A DNA stretch of 64,000 nucleotides from Oerskovia paurometabola (GCF_016907365.1 NZ_JAFBBV010000001.1:2976001-3040000); one strand, 5' to 3'; shown: positions 7,261 to 18,067, counted from the first letter of the stretch. Notes: a model not told the origin generated them from the letters alone. Numbers and translations are program-made.

Positions 7261-8664
7261 ATGACGACAGTGCCTGACCAGCCCGACCAGCCCGACCAGC
7301 CCGACTCCCGTCCCTCCTCGCCCGGCGCCCCGGCGGGACCTGCCGAACCCGCGCACGAGGCGCGCCGCATCTCGCGGCGCGCGCTCCTGGGGATGGCCGG
7401 CGTCGGGCTGGCCGGGGCGGGGCTCGCCGGCGGCTTCGCGGCCGGGAACGCCGCGGCCCGCACCGCGGCGCCCAGCGCGGGCCCCGCCGAGGGGGACGGC
7501 GCGTACGCCTTCGCGGGCGAGCACCAGGCCGGGATCACGACCCCGGTCCAGGACAGCCTGCACTTCGCGACCTGGGACGTCACGACCCAGGACCGCGACG
7601 AGGTGGTCGCGCTGCTGCGCGCCTGGACGCTCGCGGCCTCGCGCATGACGCAGGGCCTGCCCGCCGGGGAGTTCGGGCCCATGTCGGGTCCGTACGACGC
7701 GCCGCCGGACGACACGGGCGAGGCCGAGGGGCTGCCTGCCTCCAGGCTGACGATCACGTTCGGGTTCGGCCCCTCGTTCTTCACGGCCGCCGACGGGTCG
7801 GCCCGCTTCGGCCTCGACGGGCGCAGGCCCGACCTCCTCGCGGACCTGCCGCACTTCCCGGGCGACATGCTCGAGGACGCGCGCTGCGGCGGTGACCTCG
7901 CGGTCCAGGCGTGCGCGAACGACCCGCAGGTCGCGGTCCACGCGATCCGCAACCTCGCGCGCATCGCGTTCGGGACGGCGTCGGTGCGGTGGAGCCAGCT
8001 CGGCTACGGGCGCACGTCGTCGACCACGACGACCCAGCCCACGCCCCGGAACCTGTTCGGCTTCAAGGACGGCACGGCCAACATCACGTCCGAGGAGTCG
8101 GCGGCGATCGAGGAGCACGTGTGGGTCGCCCCGGGCGACGGGGCCGACGGAGCCGACTGGCTGGCGGGCGGCTCGTACCTGGTCGCGCGCCGCATCCGCA
8201 TGACGATCGAGACGTGGGACCGGGCTCCCCTGCGCGAGCAGGAGACCATCGTGGGCCGCACCAAGGGCTCGGGGGCTCCGCTGTCCGGCGGCGAGGAGCG
8301 GACCGAGCCCGACTTCGAGGCGGCGGGCCGCGGCGGCGCCCCGCTCATCGACCCGGCCTCGCACGTGCGCCTCGCGCACCCCACGAGCAACGGCGGGGCG
8401 CGCATGCTGCGCCGCGGCTACAACTACACCGACGGCTCGGACGGGCTGGGCAGGCTCGACGCGGGGCTGTTCTTCCTCGCGTACGTGCGCGACCCGGCCA
8501 CGCAGTACGTGCCCCTGCAGAACGCGCTCGCCAAGCACGACCTCATGAGCGAGTACCTGCGGCACACGGGGTCGGGGATCTGGGCCGTGCCGCGCGGGGT
8601 CGCCGAGGGCGCCACGCTGGGCGGGGCCCAGGGCGCGTTCGTCGGTCAGGACCTGTTCTCCTGA
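7261..8664 (+). CDS. efeB: Tat-exported dye-decolorizing haem peroxidase EfeB
   Basis: A 467-residue DyP-type peroxidase. The N-terminus holds a PDQ repeat, then a twin-arginine signal (SRRALLG, Arg39-Arg40) and a hydrophobic stretch, so it is exported folded with haem by Tat. Haem-pocket residues are visible: GFKDG with distal Asp270, proximal His368 (SHVRLAHP) and distal Arg384/385 (MLRRGYNY). In EfeUOB it is thought to oxidise Fe(II) to Fe(III) for EfeU. It is 13 bases after efeO and is the last gene of the operon, followed by a terminator. Confidence 0.95.
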   Translation: MTTVPDQPDQPDQPDSRPSSPGAPAGPAEPAHEARRISRRALLGMAGVGLAGAGLAGGFAAGNAAARTAAPSAGPAEGDGAYAFAGEHQAGITTPVQDSLHFATWDVTTQDRDEVVALLRAWTLAASRMTQGLPAGEFGPMSGPYDAPPDDTGEAEGLPASRLTITFGFGPSFFTAADGSARFGLDGRRPDLLADLPHFPGDMLEDARCGGDLAVQACANDPQVAVHAIRNLARIAFGTASVRWSQLGYGRTSSTTTTQPTPRNLFGFKDGTANITSEESAAIEEHVWVAPGDGADGADWLAGGSYLVARRIRMTIETWDRAPLREQETIVGRTKGSGAPLSGGEERTEPDFEAAGRGGAPLIDPASHVRLAHPTSNGGARMLRRGYNYTDGSDGLGRLDAGLFFLAYVRDPATQYVPLQNALAKHDLMSEYLRHTGSGIWAVPRGVAEGATLGGAQGAFVGQDLFS

Positions 8665-8671
8665 GCCGTCC

Positions 8672-8698
8672 GCCGCGCCCGGGCACCACGGGCGCGGC
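8672..8698. terminator. Bidirectional terminator hairpin
   Basis: A perfect 10-bp stem with a 7-base loop between the converging efeB and LLM oxidoreductase genes. Confidence 0.7.
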
Positions 8699-8702
8699 CC
8701 GC

Positions 8703-9818
8703 TCACTCCCTGACCCGGCCCGCCCCCTGCACGGCCGGGCGGACCAGCTCGCCGTACGCCTGGAGCGTCTCGTCGTTCGCGTCGTGCTGGAGATAGAGCG
8801 CGAACTGGTCGACGCCGAGGGCCTTGAGCTCGAGCAGCCGCTCGACGTGCCGCGCGGGCGGCCCGATCAGGCAGAACCGGTCCAGGATCTCGTCGCTCAC
8901 GAACGCGGTGTGCGTGTTCCCCGCACGACCGTGCTCGTTGTAGTCGTAGTCGACGCGCCCGGCCACGAAGTCGGTCAGGGCGCGGGGGATGCTCGGCCCG
9001 CCGCCACCCAGCCCTGTGCCCGTGCCGTCCCCCGCCCCGTAGCGCGCGACGATCTCCGCGACGTGGTTGCCGACCATGCCGCCGAACCAGCGGCACTGGT
9101 CGTAGGCGTGGGCGAGCGACCGCCCGCCCGCGCTCCCACCCGTGCCCGACGGCGCCTCGTCCGTCACGTACGCGGGTGCGGCCACGCAGATGGTCACCTC
9201 GGCCGGGTCGCGGCCGGCCCGCTCGGCCGCCTGGCGCACCGCGTCGATCGACCAGGCCACGATGTCGGGGTCGGCGAGCTGGAGGATGAAGCCGTCCCCG
9301 ACCTCGCCCGCGAGCGCCAGCGCACGCGGGCCGTAGGCCGCGACCCACACGGGGGTGCGGCTGTCGGGGGCCCACGGCAGGTGCAGGGTCGTGCCGTGGT
9401 ACTCGACCGACTGCCCGCCGGCGAGCCCCCGGATGGTCGTGACCGCTGCCCGCAGCTCGGCCAGGGTCACGGGCTTGCCGTTGGTCACCCGGACCGCGGA
9501 GTCCCCGCGACCGATCCCGCAGACGGTGCGGTTGCCGAACATGTCGTTGAGGGTCGCGAAGAGCGAGGCGGTCACGGTCACGTCCCGCGTCGCGGGGTTG
9601 GTGACCATGGGCCCCACGGTCACGCGGTGGGTCGCGGACAGGACCTGGGAGTAGATGACGAACGGCTCCTGCCACAGCAGGTGGGAGTCGAACGTCCACA
9701 CGTGGCTGAACCCGTGGAGCTCGGCGCGCCGCGCGAGGTCGACCACGCGCCAGGCGGGCGGGTTGGTCTGCAGGACGACGCCCAGGTCGAGGCGCGCGGC
9801 GGTGCCTGCTGCGGTCAT
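8703..9818 (-). CDS. LLM-class flavin/F420-dependent oxidoreductase (TIGR03842-like) of the pyrimidine operon
   Basis: A 371-residue luciferase-like TIM-barrel protein. It has the LLM layout: DLARRAELHGFSHVWTFD at the first strand, VGPMVTNPATR, a GNRTVCGIGRGDS loop and VWVAAYGPRALALAGEVGDG near the middle. Family members use FMN or F420. It is the last gene of the operon, 16 bases after the dihydropyrimidinase gene. I remember this subfamily as a frequent neighbour of hydantoinase genes, with no firm function. Because no dihydropyrimidine dehydrogenase gene is visible, it may be the missing redox enzyme of the pathway; this is a guess. Confidence 0.82.
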   Translation of the reverse strand: MTAAGTAARLDLGVVLQTNPPAWRVVDLARRAELHGFSHVWTFDSHLLWQEPFVIYSQVLSATHRVTVGPMVTNPATRDVTVTASLFATLNDMFGNRTVCGIGRGDSAVRVTNGKPVTLAELRAAVTTIRGLAGGQSVEYHGTTLHLPWAPDSRTPVWVAAYGPRALALAGEVGDGFILQLADPDIVAWSIDAVRQAAERAGRDPAEVTICVAAPAYVTDEAPSGTGGSAGGRSLAHAYDQCRWFGGMVGNHVAEIVARYGAGDGTGTGLGGGGPSIPRALTDFVAGRVDYDYNEHGRAGNTHTAFVSDEILDRFCLIGPPARHVERLLELKALGVDQFALYLQHDANDETLQAYGELVRPAVQGAGRVRE

Positions 9819-9834
9819 GGCTGGTTCCCGCCCG

Positions 9835-11271
<1,437 letters not shown>

Positions 11272-11330
11272 GGCGTGCGTCCTCTCGTTCGTCGGTCGGT
11301 GCGGGGTCGGCTGGGCCGGCTAGGACGGCG

Positions 11331-12164
11331 TCAGGGCGCGGTCAGCGGGCCGTACGCGTCGGGGCGGCGGTCGCGGTAGAACTGCCACCGGTTGCGGACC
11401 TCGGTCAGCAGGTCGAGGTCGAGGTCGCGCACCACGAGCTCCTCCTCGTAGGCGTCGGCCGGCTCCCCCACCAAGGCCCCCTCGGGGCCGACGAAGTAGC
11501 TCGTGCCGTAGAAGTCGTTCGACCCCAGCTCCTCGAAGCCGACCCGGTTGATGGCTCCGACGAAGTACTCGTTGGCCACGGCCGCCGCGGGCTGCTCGAG
11601 CCGCCACAGGTAGTTGGACAGGCCGCGGCTCGTGGCGCTCGGGTTGAGGACGATGGTCGCCCCCGCGAGCCCCAGCGCTCGCCACCCCTCGGGGAAGTGC
11701 CGGTCGTAGCAGATGTAGACCCCGATCCGCCCGACCGCGGTGTCGAAGACCGGGTAGCCGAGGTTCCCGGGGCGGAAGTAGAACTTCTCCCAGAACCCGG
11801 GCAGGTGCGGGATGTGGGTCTTGCGGTACTTGCCGAGGTAGCGGCCGTCGGCGTCGATCACGGCCGCGGTGTTGTAGAGGATCCCGGGCTGCTCGAGCTC
11901 GTACACGGGCAGCACGACCACGATGCCCAGCTCCCGGGCGAGGGCCGCGAAGCGTTCGGTCGTCGGGCCCGGGACGGACTCGGCGTAGGAGTAGAACGCG
12001 GCGTCCTCGACCTGGGGGAAGTAGGGCGCGTTGAACACCTCCTGGAAGCAGATGACCTTCGCCCCCTGGTCCGCGGCGAGGCGCAGCTGCGTCTCGTGGG
12101 CCGCGACCATGGACTCCTGGTCGCCGGTCCAGCGGACCTGGGTGAGGGCGGCACGCACGATCAT
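11331..12164 (-). CDS. Beta-ureidopropionase (nitrilase-superfamily carbamoylase)
   Basis: A 277-residue carbon-nitrogen hydrolase with the complete catalytic triad: Glu42 (FQEVF), Lys115 (YRKTHIP) and Cys152 (ICYDRHFPEGWR). Members of this branch release CO2 and NH3 from N-carbamoyl-beta-alanine or N-carbamoyl-beta-aminoisobutyrate, the products of the dihydropyrimidinase encoded next to it. Its ATG overlaps the stop of the aminotransferase gene by four bases, so translation is coupled. An aliphatic amidase role is less likely in this context. Confidence 0.9.
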   Translation of the reverse strand: MIVRAALTQVRWTGDQESMVAAHETQLRLAADQGAKVICFQEVFNAPYFPQVEDAAFYSYAESVPGPTTERFAALARELGIVVVLPVYELEQPGILYNTAAVIDADGRYLGKYRKTHIPHLPGFWEKFYFRPGNLGYPVFDTAVGRIGVYICYDRHFPEGWRALGLAGATIVLNPSATSRGLSNYLWRLEQPAAAVANEYFVGAINRVGFEELGSNDFYGTSYFVGPEGALVGEPADAYEEELVVRDLDLDLLTEVRNRWQFYRDRRPDAYGPLTAP

Positions 12165-13618
12165 GGGGTCTCCTCGGGTGGGGGCTGGGCAGGACGCGGG
12201 CGGTGACCGTTGTGCTCGGCCGACGGCGCCGACGACACGGCGCGTCGCCGGTGCTGAGCCGGCTCGACGACGTACCGGTCGGCGACGTCGAGCGCCGCGT
12301 CGACGACGTCGAGGCCGTGCTCGAGGTCCTCGACCGACGTGACGAGGGGCGGGGCGAGGTGCAGGCGGTTGACCTGCGGAAAGGGCCAGACGCCGCCCGA
12401 GGTCACCGCGGCGACGACCTCGGCCATGGGGGCGTTCTGCTCGGGCGTGCCCTGGAACGGCACGAGGCGTTCGCGCGTGACCTGGTCGCGGACGAGCTCG
12501 ATCGCCCAGAGAAACCCGAGGCCACGGACCTCGCCCACGCTGGGGTGCCGGGCGGCCATGTCGCGCAGCCGGTCGCCCAGGACCCGCTCACCCAGCGACC
12601 GGACCCGGTCGAGGATGCCCATCTCCTCGAACACGTGGATGCTCGCGACGCCGGGCGCGCACGCGAGCGGGTGGCCCGAGTAGGTCAGCCCGCCGGGGAA
12701 CGGGGTGCGGTCGAAGCTCGCGGCGACGGGCTCGGACACGATCACCCCGCCGAGCGGGACGTAGCCCGAGTTGACGCCCTTGGCGAAGACCACGAGGTCC
12801 GGCACCACGTCCCAGTGGTCCACGGCGAACCACTCGCCCACGCGCCCGAAGCCCACCATGACCTCGTCCGCGACGTACAGGATGCCGTGCTCGTCGCACA
12901 GCTCGCGGACGCCGGCGAGGTAGCCGTCGGGGGGCACGAGCACGCCGTTGGTCCCGACCACGGTCTCGAGCAGGATCGCGGCGATCGTCGCGGGCCCTTC
13001 GAGCTCGACGACCTCGCGCAGGTGGCGCAGCGCCGCGACGCACTCGTCGGCGTCGGTCGCGGCCCCGAACGCCGACCGGTAGGTGAACGGCCCGAAGAAG
13101 TGCCGCACCCCCGGGTCCACCTCGTTGGGCCAGCGCCGCGGGTCGCCCGTCGCGGTCACGGCCGTCCCGGTGTTGCCGTGGTAGGAGCGGTAGGCGGCGA
13201 GGACCTTCTGCCGACCCGTGTGACGCCGGGCGAGGCGCACGGCGTTCTCGACGGCGTCGGCGCCCCCGTTCGTGAAGAACACCCGGTTCAGCCCGCCGTC
13301 GGCGCCGCCCGGTGCACGCTCGACGATCAGGCGCGCGAGCTCGCTGCGCACCGGGTTCGCGAACGAGGGCGCGACGGTCGCGAGGCGTCCGGCCTGCGCC
13401 TGGATCGCGCCCACGAGCGCGGGGTGCTGGTGGCCCAGGTTGAGGTTGATGAGCTGCGAGGCGAAGTCGAGGTAGCGCGTGCCCTGCTCGTCCCAGAACC
13501 AGGCCCCCTCCCCGCCTGCGATCGTCACGGGGCTGATCAGCTCCTGCGCGGACCACGAGTAGAAGACGTGGGCGTCGTCGCGCCCGGCCCGCCCGGTCCG
13601 TCTCGTCGCGTCGCTCAT
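12161..13618 (-). CDS. Class III aminotransferase (probable beta-alanine/beta-aminoisobutyrate transaminase)
   Basis: A 485-residue PLP enzyme. Asp251 (YVADEVMVGFGR) contacts the pyridine nitrogen and Lys280 (VVFAKGVNSGY) is the PLP lysine. The fold and HQHPALVGAIQ segment place it among omega-amino acid transaminases. In the operon it would convert beta-alanine or beta-aminoisobutyrate, made by the carbamoylase, to malonate or methylmalonate semialdehyde. The last ~30 residues are an Arg/Pro/His-rich tail with no counterpart in the fold. It begins 13 bases after the dehydrogenase gene. Confidence 0.88.
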   Translation of the reverse strand: MSDATRRTGRAGRDDAHVFYSWSAQELISPVTIAGGEGAWFWDEQGTRYLDFASQLINLNLGHQHPALVGAIQAQAGRLATVAPSFANPVRSELARLIVERAPGGADGGLNRVFFTNGGADAVENAVRLARRHTGRQKVLAAYRSYHGNTGTAVTATGDPRRWPNEVDPGVRHFFGPFTYRSAFGAATDADECVAALRHLREVVELEGPATIAAILLETVVGTNGVLVPPDGYLAGVRELCDEHGILYVADEVMVGFGRVGEWFAVDHWDVVPDLVVFAKGVNSGYVPLGGVIVSEPVAASFDRTPFPGGLTYSGHPLACAPGVASIHVFEEMGILDRVRSLGERVLGDRLRDMAARHPSVGEVRGLGFLWAIELVRDQVTRERLVPFQGTPEQNAPMAEVVAAVTSGGVWPFPQVNRLHLAPPLVTSVEDLEHGLDVVDAALDVADRYVVEPAQHRRRAVSSAPSAEHNGHRPRPAQPPPEETP

Positions 13619-13631
13619 CTCGCCCCGCCCC

Positions 13632-15170
13632 TCACCGCGTCCGCGGAAAGCCCAGGTCGATGCTGCTGGTCGCGGGGTCCGGCCACCGCGACGTCACGAC
13701 CTTGGTCCGGGTCGCGAAGTGGATGCCCTCGGGCCCGTACATGTGCGAGTCCCCGAACAGCGAGCCCTTCCAGCCGCCGAACGAGTAGTAGCCGACGGGT
13801 ACCGGGATGGGGACGTTGACCCCGATCATCCCGGCCTGCGCCTCGACCTCGAAGCGTCGGGCCGCTCCCCCGTCTCGCGTGAAGATCGCCGCGCCGTTGC
13901 CGTACGGGTTCTCGTTGACGAGCCGCAGGGCGTCGTCGAACGTCTCGGCGCGCACGACCGAGAGCACGGGCCCGAAGATCTCCTCGCGGTACACCGTGTG
14001 CTCGGGTCGCACGTGGTCCACGAGGCTGGGTCGCAGGAAGAACCCGCCGCTCGTGTCCTGCCCGTCCGGCCCCGGCCCGACAGGCGGCCCGTCCCGCCCG
14101 TCCAGGACCAGGACCGCCCCCTCCTCGACCGCGCTGCCCACGCGCGCCGCGACCCGGTCCCGGTGCTCGGCCGTGATGAGCGGCCCCATCTGGGAGGCGG
14201 GGTCGTTCCCCGGCCCGACGACAAGCCCCGCCACGCGCGTCCGGATCGCCTCGACGAGGGCGTCGGCGACGTCGCCCACCGCGACCACGACCGAGATCGC
14301 CATGCACCGCTCGCCCGCGGACCCGTACCCCGCCGAGACCGCAGCGTCCGCCGCGGCGTCGAGCTCGGCGTCGGGCAGGACGACCAGGTGGTTCTTCGCC
14401 CCGCCCAGCGCCTGGACCCGCTTGCCGTGGCGCGTGCCCGTCTCGTAGACGTGGCGGGCGACGGGCGTGGAGCCGACGAAGCTGATCGCGGCGACGTCGG
14501 GGTGCTCCAGGAGCCGGTCGACCGCGACCCGGTCGCCCTGCACCACGTTGACGACGCCGTCGGGCAGACCCGCCTCGGCCAGGAGGCGCACGACGAGCAA
14601 CGAGACCGACGGGTCGCGCTCGCTCGGCTTGAGGACGAACGTGTTGCCGCACGCGATGGCCGTCGGGATCATCCACAGCGGCACCATGGCCGGGAAGTTG
14701 AAGGGCGTGATGCCGACCATGACGCCCAGCGGCTGCTTGACCTCGTGCACGTCCACGCCCGTGGAGACCTGCTGGCTGAAGCCCCCCTTGAGCAGGTGCG
14801 GGATCCCGGCCGCGAACTCCACGTTCTCGAGCGCCCGCGCCACCTCCCCCTCGGCGTCGGACACGACCTTGCCGTGCTCGGCCGAGACCAGGTGGGCGAT
14901 CTCGTCCCGGTGCCCGCGCAGCAGCTCGTGGAACGCGATCAGGATCTCGACGCGCCGCGACAGGCCCGTCCGGGACCAGCCCGGGAAGGCCGCGACCGCC
15001 GCTGCGACGGCCGCGTCCACGTCGGCCGGCGAGGCGAGGGCCACGCGCCCCGTGACGCGTCCGGTCGCCGGGTCGTGGACGGTTCCGTACCGTTGCGCCT
15101 CGTCCACGCGTCGGCCACCGACGACGTGTCCGATCACCCCTGGGGTCTGCTCGGGGGTGCTGCTCGTCAT
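13632..15170 (-). CDS. mmsA: CoA-acylating methylmalonate/malonate-semialdehyde dehydrogenase
   Basis: A 512-residue aldehyde dehydrogenase with catalytic Cys289 (AGERCMAIS). At the place where hydrolytic family members have the general-base Glu it reads GGAKNH, the Asn typical of CoA-acylating MMSDH enzymes. It turns malonate or methylmalonate semialdehyde into acetyl-CoA or propionyl-CoA plus CO2 with NAD+. The ATG at 15170 has GGAGG upstream; a longer open frame exists but is not protein-like. It is the first gene of the pyrimidine catabolic operon; the carboxylase chain at the window start could use the propionyl-CoA. Confidence 0.93.
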   Translation of the reverse strand: MTSSTPEQTPGVIGHVVGGRRVDEAQRYGTVHDPATGRVTGRVALASPADVDAAVAAAVAAFPGWSRTGLSRRVEILIAFHELLRGHRDEIAHLVSAEHGKVVSDAEGEVARALENVEFAAGIPHLLKGGFSQQVSTGVDVHEVKQPLGVMVGITPFNFPAMVPLWMIPTAIACGNTFVLKPSERDPSVSLLVVRLLAEAGLPDGVVNVVQGDRVAVDRLLEHPDVAAISFVGSTPVARHVYETGTRHGKRVQALGGAKNHLVVLPDAELDAAADAAVSAGYGSAGERCMAISVVVAVGDVADALVEAIRTRVAGLVVGPGNDPASQMGPLITAEHRDRVAARVGSAVEEGAVLVLDGRDGPPVGPGPDGQDTSGGFFLRPSLVDHVRPEHTVYREEIFGPVLSVVRAETFDDALRLVNENPYGNGAAIFTRDGGAARRFEVEAQAGMIGVNVPIPVPVGYYSFGGWKGSLFGDSHMYGPEGIHFATRTKVVTSRWPDPATSSIDLGFPRTR

Positions 15171-15223
15171 GCTGGCCTCCCTCCCGGGTACGGCACGCAG
15201 GGCGGCGGCCCGGGTCGTCGACG

Positions 15224-15236
15224 ACTGAGTCTCAGT
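15224..15236 (-). promoter_or_regulatory. Operator-like palindrome ACTGAG-T-CTCAGT
   Basis: A perfect 6-bp inverted repeat around one base, 54 bases upstream of mmsA. Position and symmetry suit a repressor or activator site for the pyrimidine operon; the protein is not encoded nearby. Confidence 0.4.
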
Positions 15237-15257
15237 GTGGCACGAGGACGCCATTGG

Positions 15258-15273
15258 TGTGAGGTCGATCACA
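15258..15273. promoter_or_regulatory. CRP/GlxR-like site upstream of the pyrimidine operon
   Basis: TGTGA-GGTCGA-TCACA has both half-sites of the CRP/GlxR consensus intact; the dyad extends one base further on each side. It lies 88-103 bases upstream of mmsA and about 95 bases upstream of the divergent membrane protein gene. Confidence 0.6.
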
Positions 15274-15355
15274 CCGCTCGGGGTCTGCCCGGGTGAAGCG
15301 TGCTGGAGCGCCGCGCCGCCGTGCGTGCCGCTGTCGTCGCGCCACCGGGCCCGGG

Positions 15356-15361
15356 TACGGT
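15356..15361 (+). promoter_or_regulatory. Leaderless -10 element (TACGGT)
   Basis: TACGGT, six bases, then the GTG at 15368. It decides the start of the membrane-anchored phosphatase gene, whose frame is open further upstream. Confidence 0.65.
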
Positions 15362-15367
15362 CGGGCC

Positions 15368-18067
15368 GTGACCGACGAGCACCGCACGAGCAGCCACGAC
15401 CCGGGCGACGGCCGAGCCCCGACAGGGCCTCTCCCTCCCGGACCGGACCCCGCTCCCGCACTGCCGATGACCCGCGCCGAGCGACGCGCTGCCGAGCAGG
15501 CCGCCCTGGAGCGCCAGGCGGGCACGTCGTGGCGCTCACCGACCCCCACCGGCGCGCTGCCCACCGCACGCCCGGCGACAGCGGCGCTGCCCACCACGAC
15601 CGGTGCCACGGCCTGGGAACGGGTCGAGGTGTCGGCCGAGCCGTCACCGCCGCCCTCGGCCTGGCGCGAGCGCGCAGCACGCTTCGCCCCGACTCTGGCA
15701 CCGGCGCCGGCGCCGGGCACCGACGTGCCGGCAGTCCAGGCAGCCCCGGCCGGACCCGACGCGCCGTCCCCGAGGAGGTCCGTCGGGGCCTCTCGCGAGG
15801 TCGAGGACCCTTCTGAGGGAGCCTCGTCGCACACCCAGCCGACGCTCACCCTCACGGGGCCCCCGCCCAGCACCGAGGGCAGCGTCCCCACCGCCGCAGT
15901 CAGCTCCTCGACGCCGTTCCCGACCCGTCGCCAGATCTCCCACGCGGCCCGGCACGTGACGCGCCTCGGGCGCGGAAACGCAGCCCGCCTCCTCCTGCTC
16001 ACCGTGGTCACGGCGATCGCGGTCGAGATGATCCGGGCGAGCGGCCCGCTGCTGGACCGCGCCTTCGCCTCCGGCGTGACCATCGCGGCCGGGACGGCCC
16101 TGATCACCTACGCCGCTCCCGCGCTCGCCGTGACGATCATCGCCGCGCGGCTGCCGATCTCGGGGCGGGTCACGCTCGGAGCGGTCCTCGCCCTGGTCGG
16201 TTGGCGGCTGGGTCTGCAGGGGCTCGGGGTCGCCGCCGGCGCGGACGGCGTGCTCGGGTCGGCCCGCTACGGGCTGGGGCTAGGGGGCACCGCGCTCGCG
16301 GTCGCCACGCTCGTCATCGTGGCCGCGTTCGTGAGCGGTGTCCGTCCGGTCCCCGCCGACGACTCCCCCGAGCGGGTCGCGGGTGCCTGGACACCGCTCG
16401 CGAACGGCCGGATGGTCGCGCTGGGCGTCTCGCTGGGGGTGCTGGGCGCCGCGGGGGTGAGCCTGCTCCACGGGACGTGGGACGCGTACTGGCGCACGGG
16501 GCCGCTCTCCTGGGTGGCTCCCCTCGCGCTCGGCGGCATGGCGGTCGTCTCGGCGTGGCTGCTGCGCCGCGACACCGCCGCCCCCGGGGCCCGCGGGTTC
16601 TGGGTGCTCGGTCCGTACCTGGCGCTGGGTGTCCTGGTGTTCGGCAACCCGGCCTTCATCGCCTCCCAGACGGGCCTCCCGCTGTCGGTGGCCGCGGGTG
16701 CCGTCGCGACGATGGCCCTCATGGTCGGGTTGACCACCGTTCGAGGCACGGCTCGGTCGAGCCGCCCCGGGGGCAACGCCCTCCTGTCGGCACTGGGACG
16801 GTGCGCCGACCTCGTGGCCCTCCTCGCCTTCGCCCTCGTGGTCTTCGCGCTGCCCGGCCGGACCGAGGTGCTCGACGGCCTGCTCTCCTGGGCGCTCCTG
16901 GTGTGCATCGTCGGCCTCGCCGTCGCCGCGACCGACGCCGTGGTGCACGCCCTCACCCGCCCCGCCCAGGACATCGGCTGGTTGCGACTGGCCGGGGCGA
17001 GCACCGCCGTCGGGCTGGGGCTCATCCTCCCGCTCCTGGTCTACCAGCTCGACTACGACGTCCCGCTGCCCGTGCCCAACGCCGTCGTGCCGGTCCTGGT
17101 CGCGCTCGCGATCGGGGCCGCGGGTCTGCGCCGCACCCGTCTCCTGCCGCAGGCCGCCGCGGGCACCGCAGCGGCAGCGCGTGTCGCTCCGCCGAGCGTG
17201 CGGGTCGCCCTGCCCGTCGTCGCCGCGGTCGCCGTGCTGGCCGCGGGCGGCGCTGCCGTGCAGCTCGTCGACCTGCCGACGGGCACGTCGGGCAGCCCGG
17301 CGGCTGGCGCCGAGCCGGGACTCGTCGTCCTCGACTGGAACCTGCACTACGGGGTCAGCGCGACGCCGTCGGTCGAGCTCGACGACGTCGCAGCGACCAT
17401 CCGTGACTCGGGCGCCCAGGTCGTGACGCTCCAGGAGGTCTCGCGCGGCTGGGTGCTGGGCGGCGGCGTCGACATGGCGAGCTACCTCGCGCGCGCGACC
17501 GACATGGAGGTCGCCTTCGTCGGGGCCGCCGACCGCCAGTTCGGGAACGCGATCCTGTGGGACCCGGCGGCGGTCACCGTGGCCGACGTCTCCCGTCTCG
17601 CGCTCCCGTTCGGTGCGGGCCCTCAGCACCGCTCGGCGATCTCGGCGACCGTGGCCCCGCGGGCAGGGACGGAGACCGCGTGGGCCGGCGGTGTGCGCGT
17701 GACCTCGGTGCACCTGCAGCACCGCGAGCAGAGCACGCCGACCCGGCTCGACCAGCTCGACGCGCTGTTCGCCGCCGAACCGGTCGACGGGACGTACCTG
17801 CTCGCGGGGGACTTCAACGCCGAGCCGGACTGGGAGGAGATCACCCTCGTCGAGTCGCAGGGCCTGGTCAGCGGGCAGGACACGGCGGGCAACCCCGACG
17901 ACCTCACGTCGCCGGCCGACGCACCGCGCCACCGCATCGACTGGATGTTCGGGTCGGGCATGACCTTCGAGCGCTTCAGGGTCCTGGACGACGTCTCGTC
18001 CGACCACCGCCCGCTCGTGACCGTGGTGCGACCCGGGCAGGAGCCGGAGCCCGCCCCGGCCGGGTAG
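15368..18067 (+). CDS. Membrane protein with C-terminal endonuclease/exonuclease/phosphatase domain
   Basis: An 899-residue protein in three parts. Residues 1-200 are a disordered Pro/Ala/Thr-rich cytoplasmic head. Residues ~215-630 hold a dozen or more hydrophobic helices. The last ~250 residues are an EEP-superfamily domain with the metal and catalytic residues in order: Asn in DWNLHYG, Glu in LQEVSRG, Asp and Asn in AGDFNAEPDW, and Asp-His in SSDHRPL. EEP domains cut phosphodiester bonds in nucleic acids, lipids or sugars; the substrate here is unknown. The membrane part suggests the domain faces the outside. Start chosen at GTG 15368 from the promoter element. Confidence 0.85.
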   Translation: MTDEHRTSSHDPGDGRAPTGPLPPGPDPAPALPMTRAERRAAEQAALERQAGTSWRSPTPTGALPTARPATAALPTTTGATAWERVEVSAEPSPPPSAWRERAARFAPTLAPAPAPGTDVPAVQAAPAGPDAPSPRRSVGASREVEDPSEGASSHTQPTLTLTGPPPSTEGSVPTAAVSSSTPFPTRRQISHAARHVTRLGRGNAARLLLLTVVTAIAVEMIRASGPLLDRAFASGVTIAAGTALITYAAPALAVTIIAARLPISGRVTLGAVLALVGWRLGLQGLGVAAGADGVLGSARYGLGLGGTALAVATLVIVAAFVSGVRPVPADDSPERVAGAWTPLANGRMVALGVSLGVLGAAGVSLLHGTWDAYWRTGPLSWVAPLALGGMAVVSAWLLRRDTAAPGARGFWVLGPYLALGVLVFGNPAFIASQTGLPLSVAAGAVATMALMVGLTTVRGTARSSRPGGNALLSALGRCADLVALLAFALVVFALPGRTEVLDGLLSWALLVCIVGLAVAATDAVVHALTRPAQDIGWLRLAGASTAVGLGLILPLLVYQLDYDVPLPVPNAVVPVLVALAIGAAGLRRTRLLPQAAAGTAAAARVAPPSVRVALPVVAAVAVLAAGGAAVQLVDLPTGTSGSPAAGAEPGLVVLDWNLHYGVSATPSVELDDVAATIRDSGAQVVTLQEVSRGWVLGGGVDMASYLARATDMEVAFVGAADRQFGNAILWDPAAVTVADVSRLALPFGAGPQHRSAISATVAPRAGTETAWAGGVRVTSVHLQHREQSTPTRLDQLDALFAAEPVDGTYLLAGDFNAEPDWEEITLVESQGLVSGQDTAGNPDDLTSPADAPRHRIDWMFGSGMTFERFRVLDDVSSDHRPLVTVVRPGQEPEPAPAG

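Noticed and set aside
7273..7305. PDQ-encoding triple repeat at the efeB N-terminus as a phase-variable repeat
   Set aside because: Only about three 9-base units, in a disordered head before the Tat signal; too short to claim slippage control.
6036..7964. 642-codon minus-strand frame across efeO and efeB
   Set aside because: Both plus-strand genes have clear motifs; the opposite frame is composition-driven.
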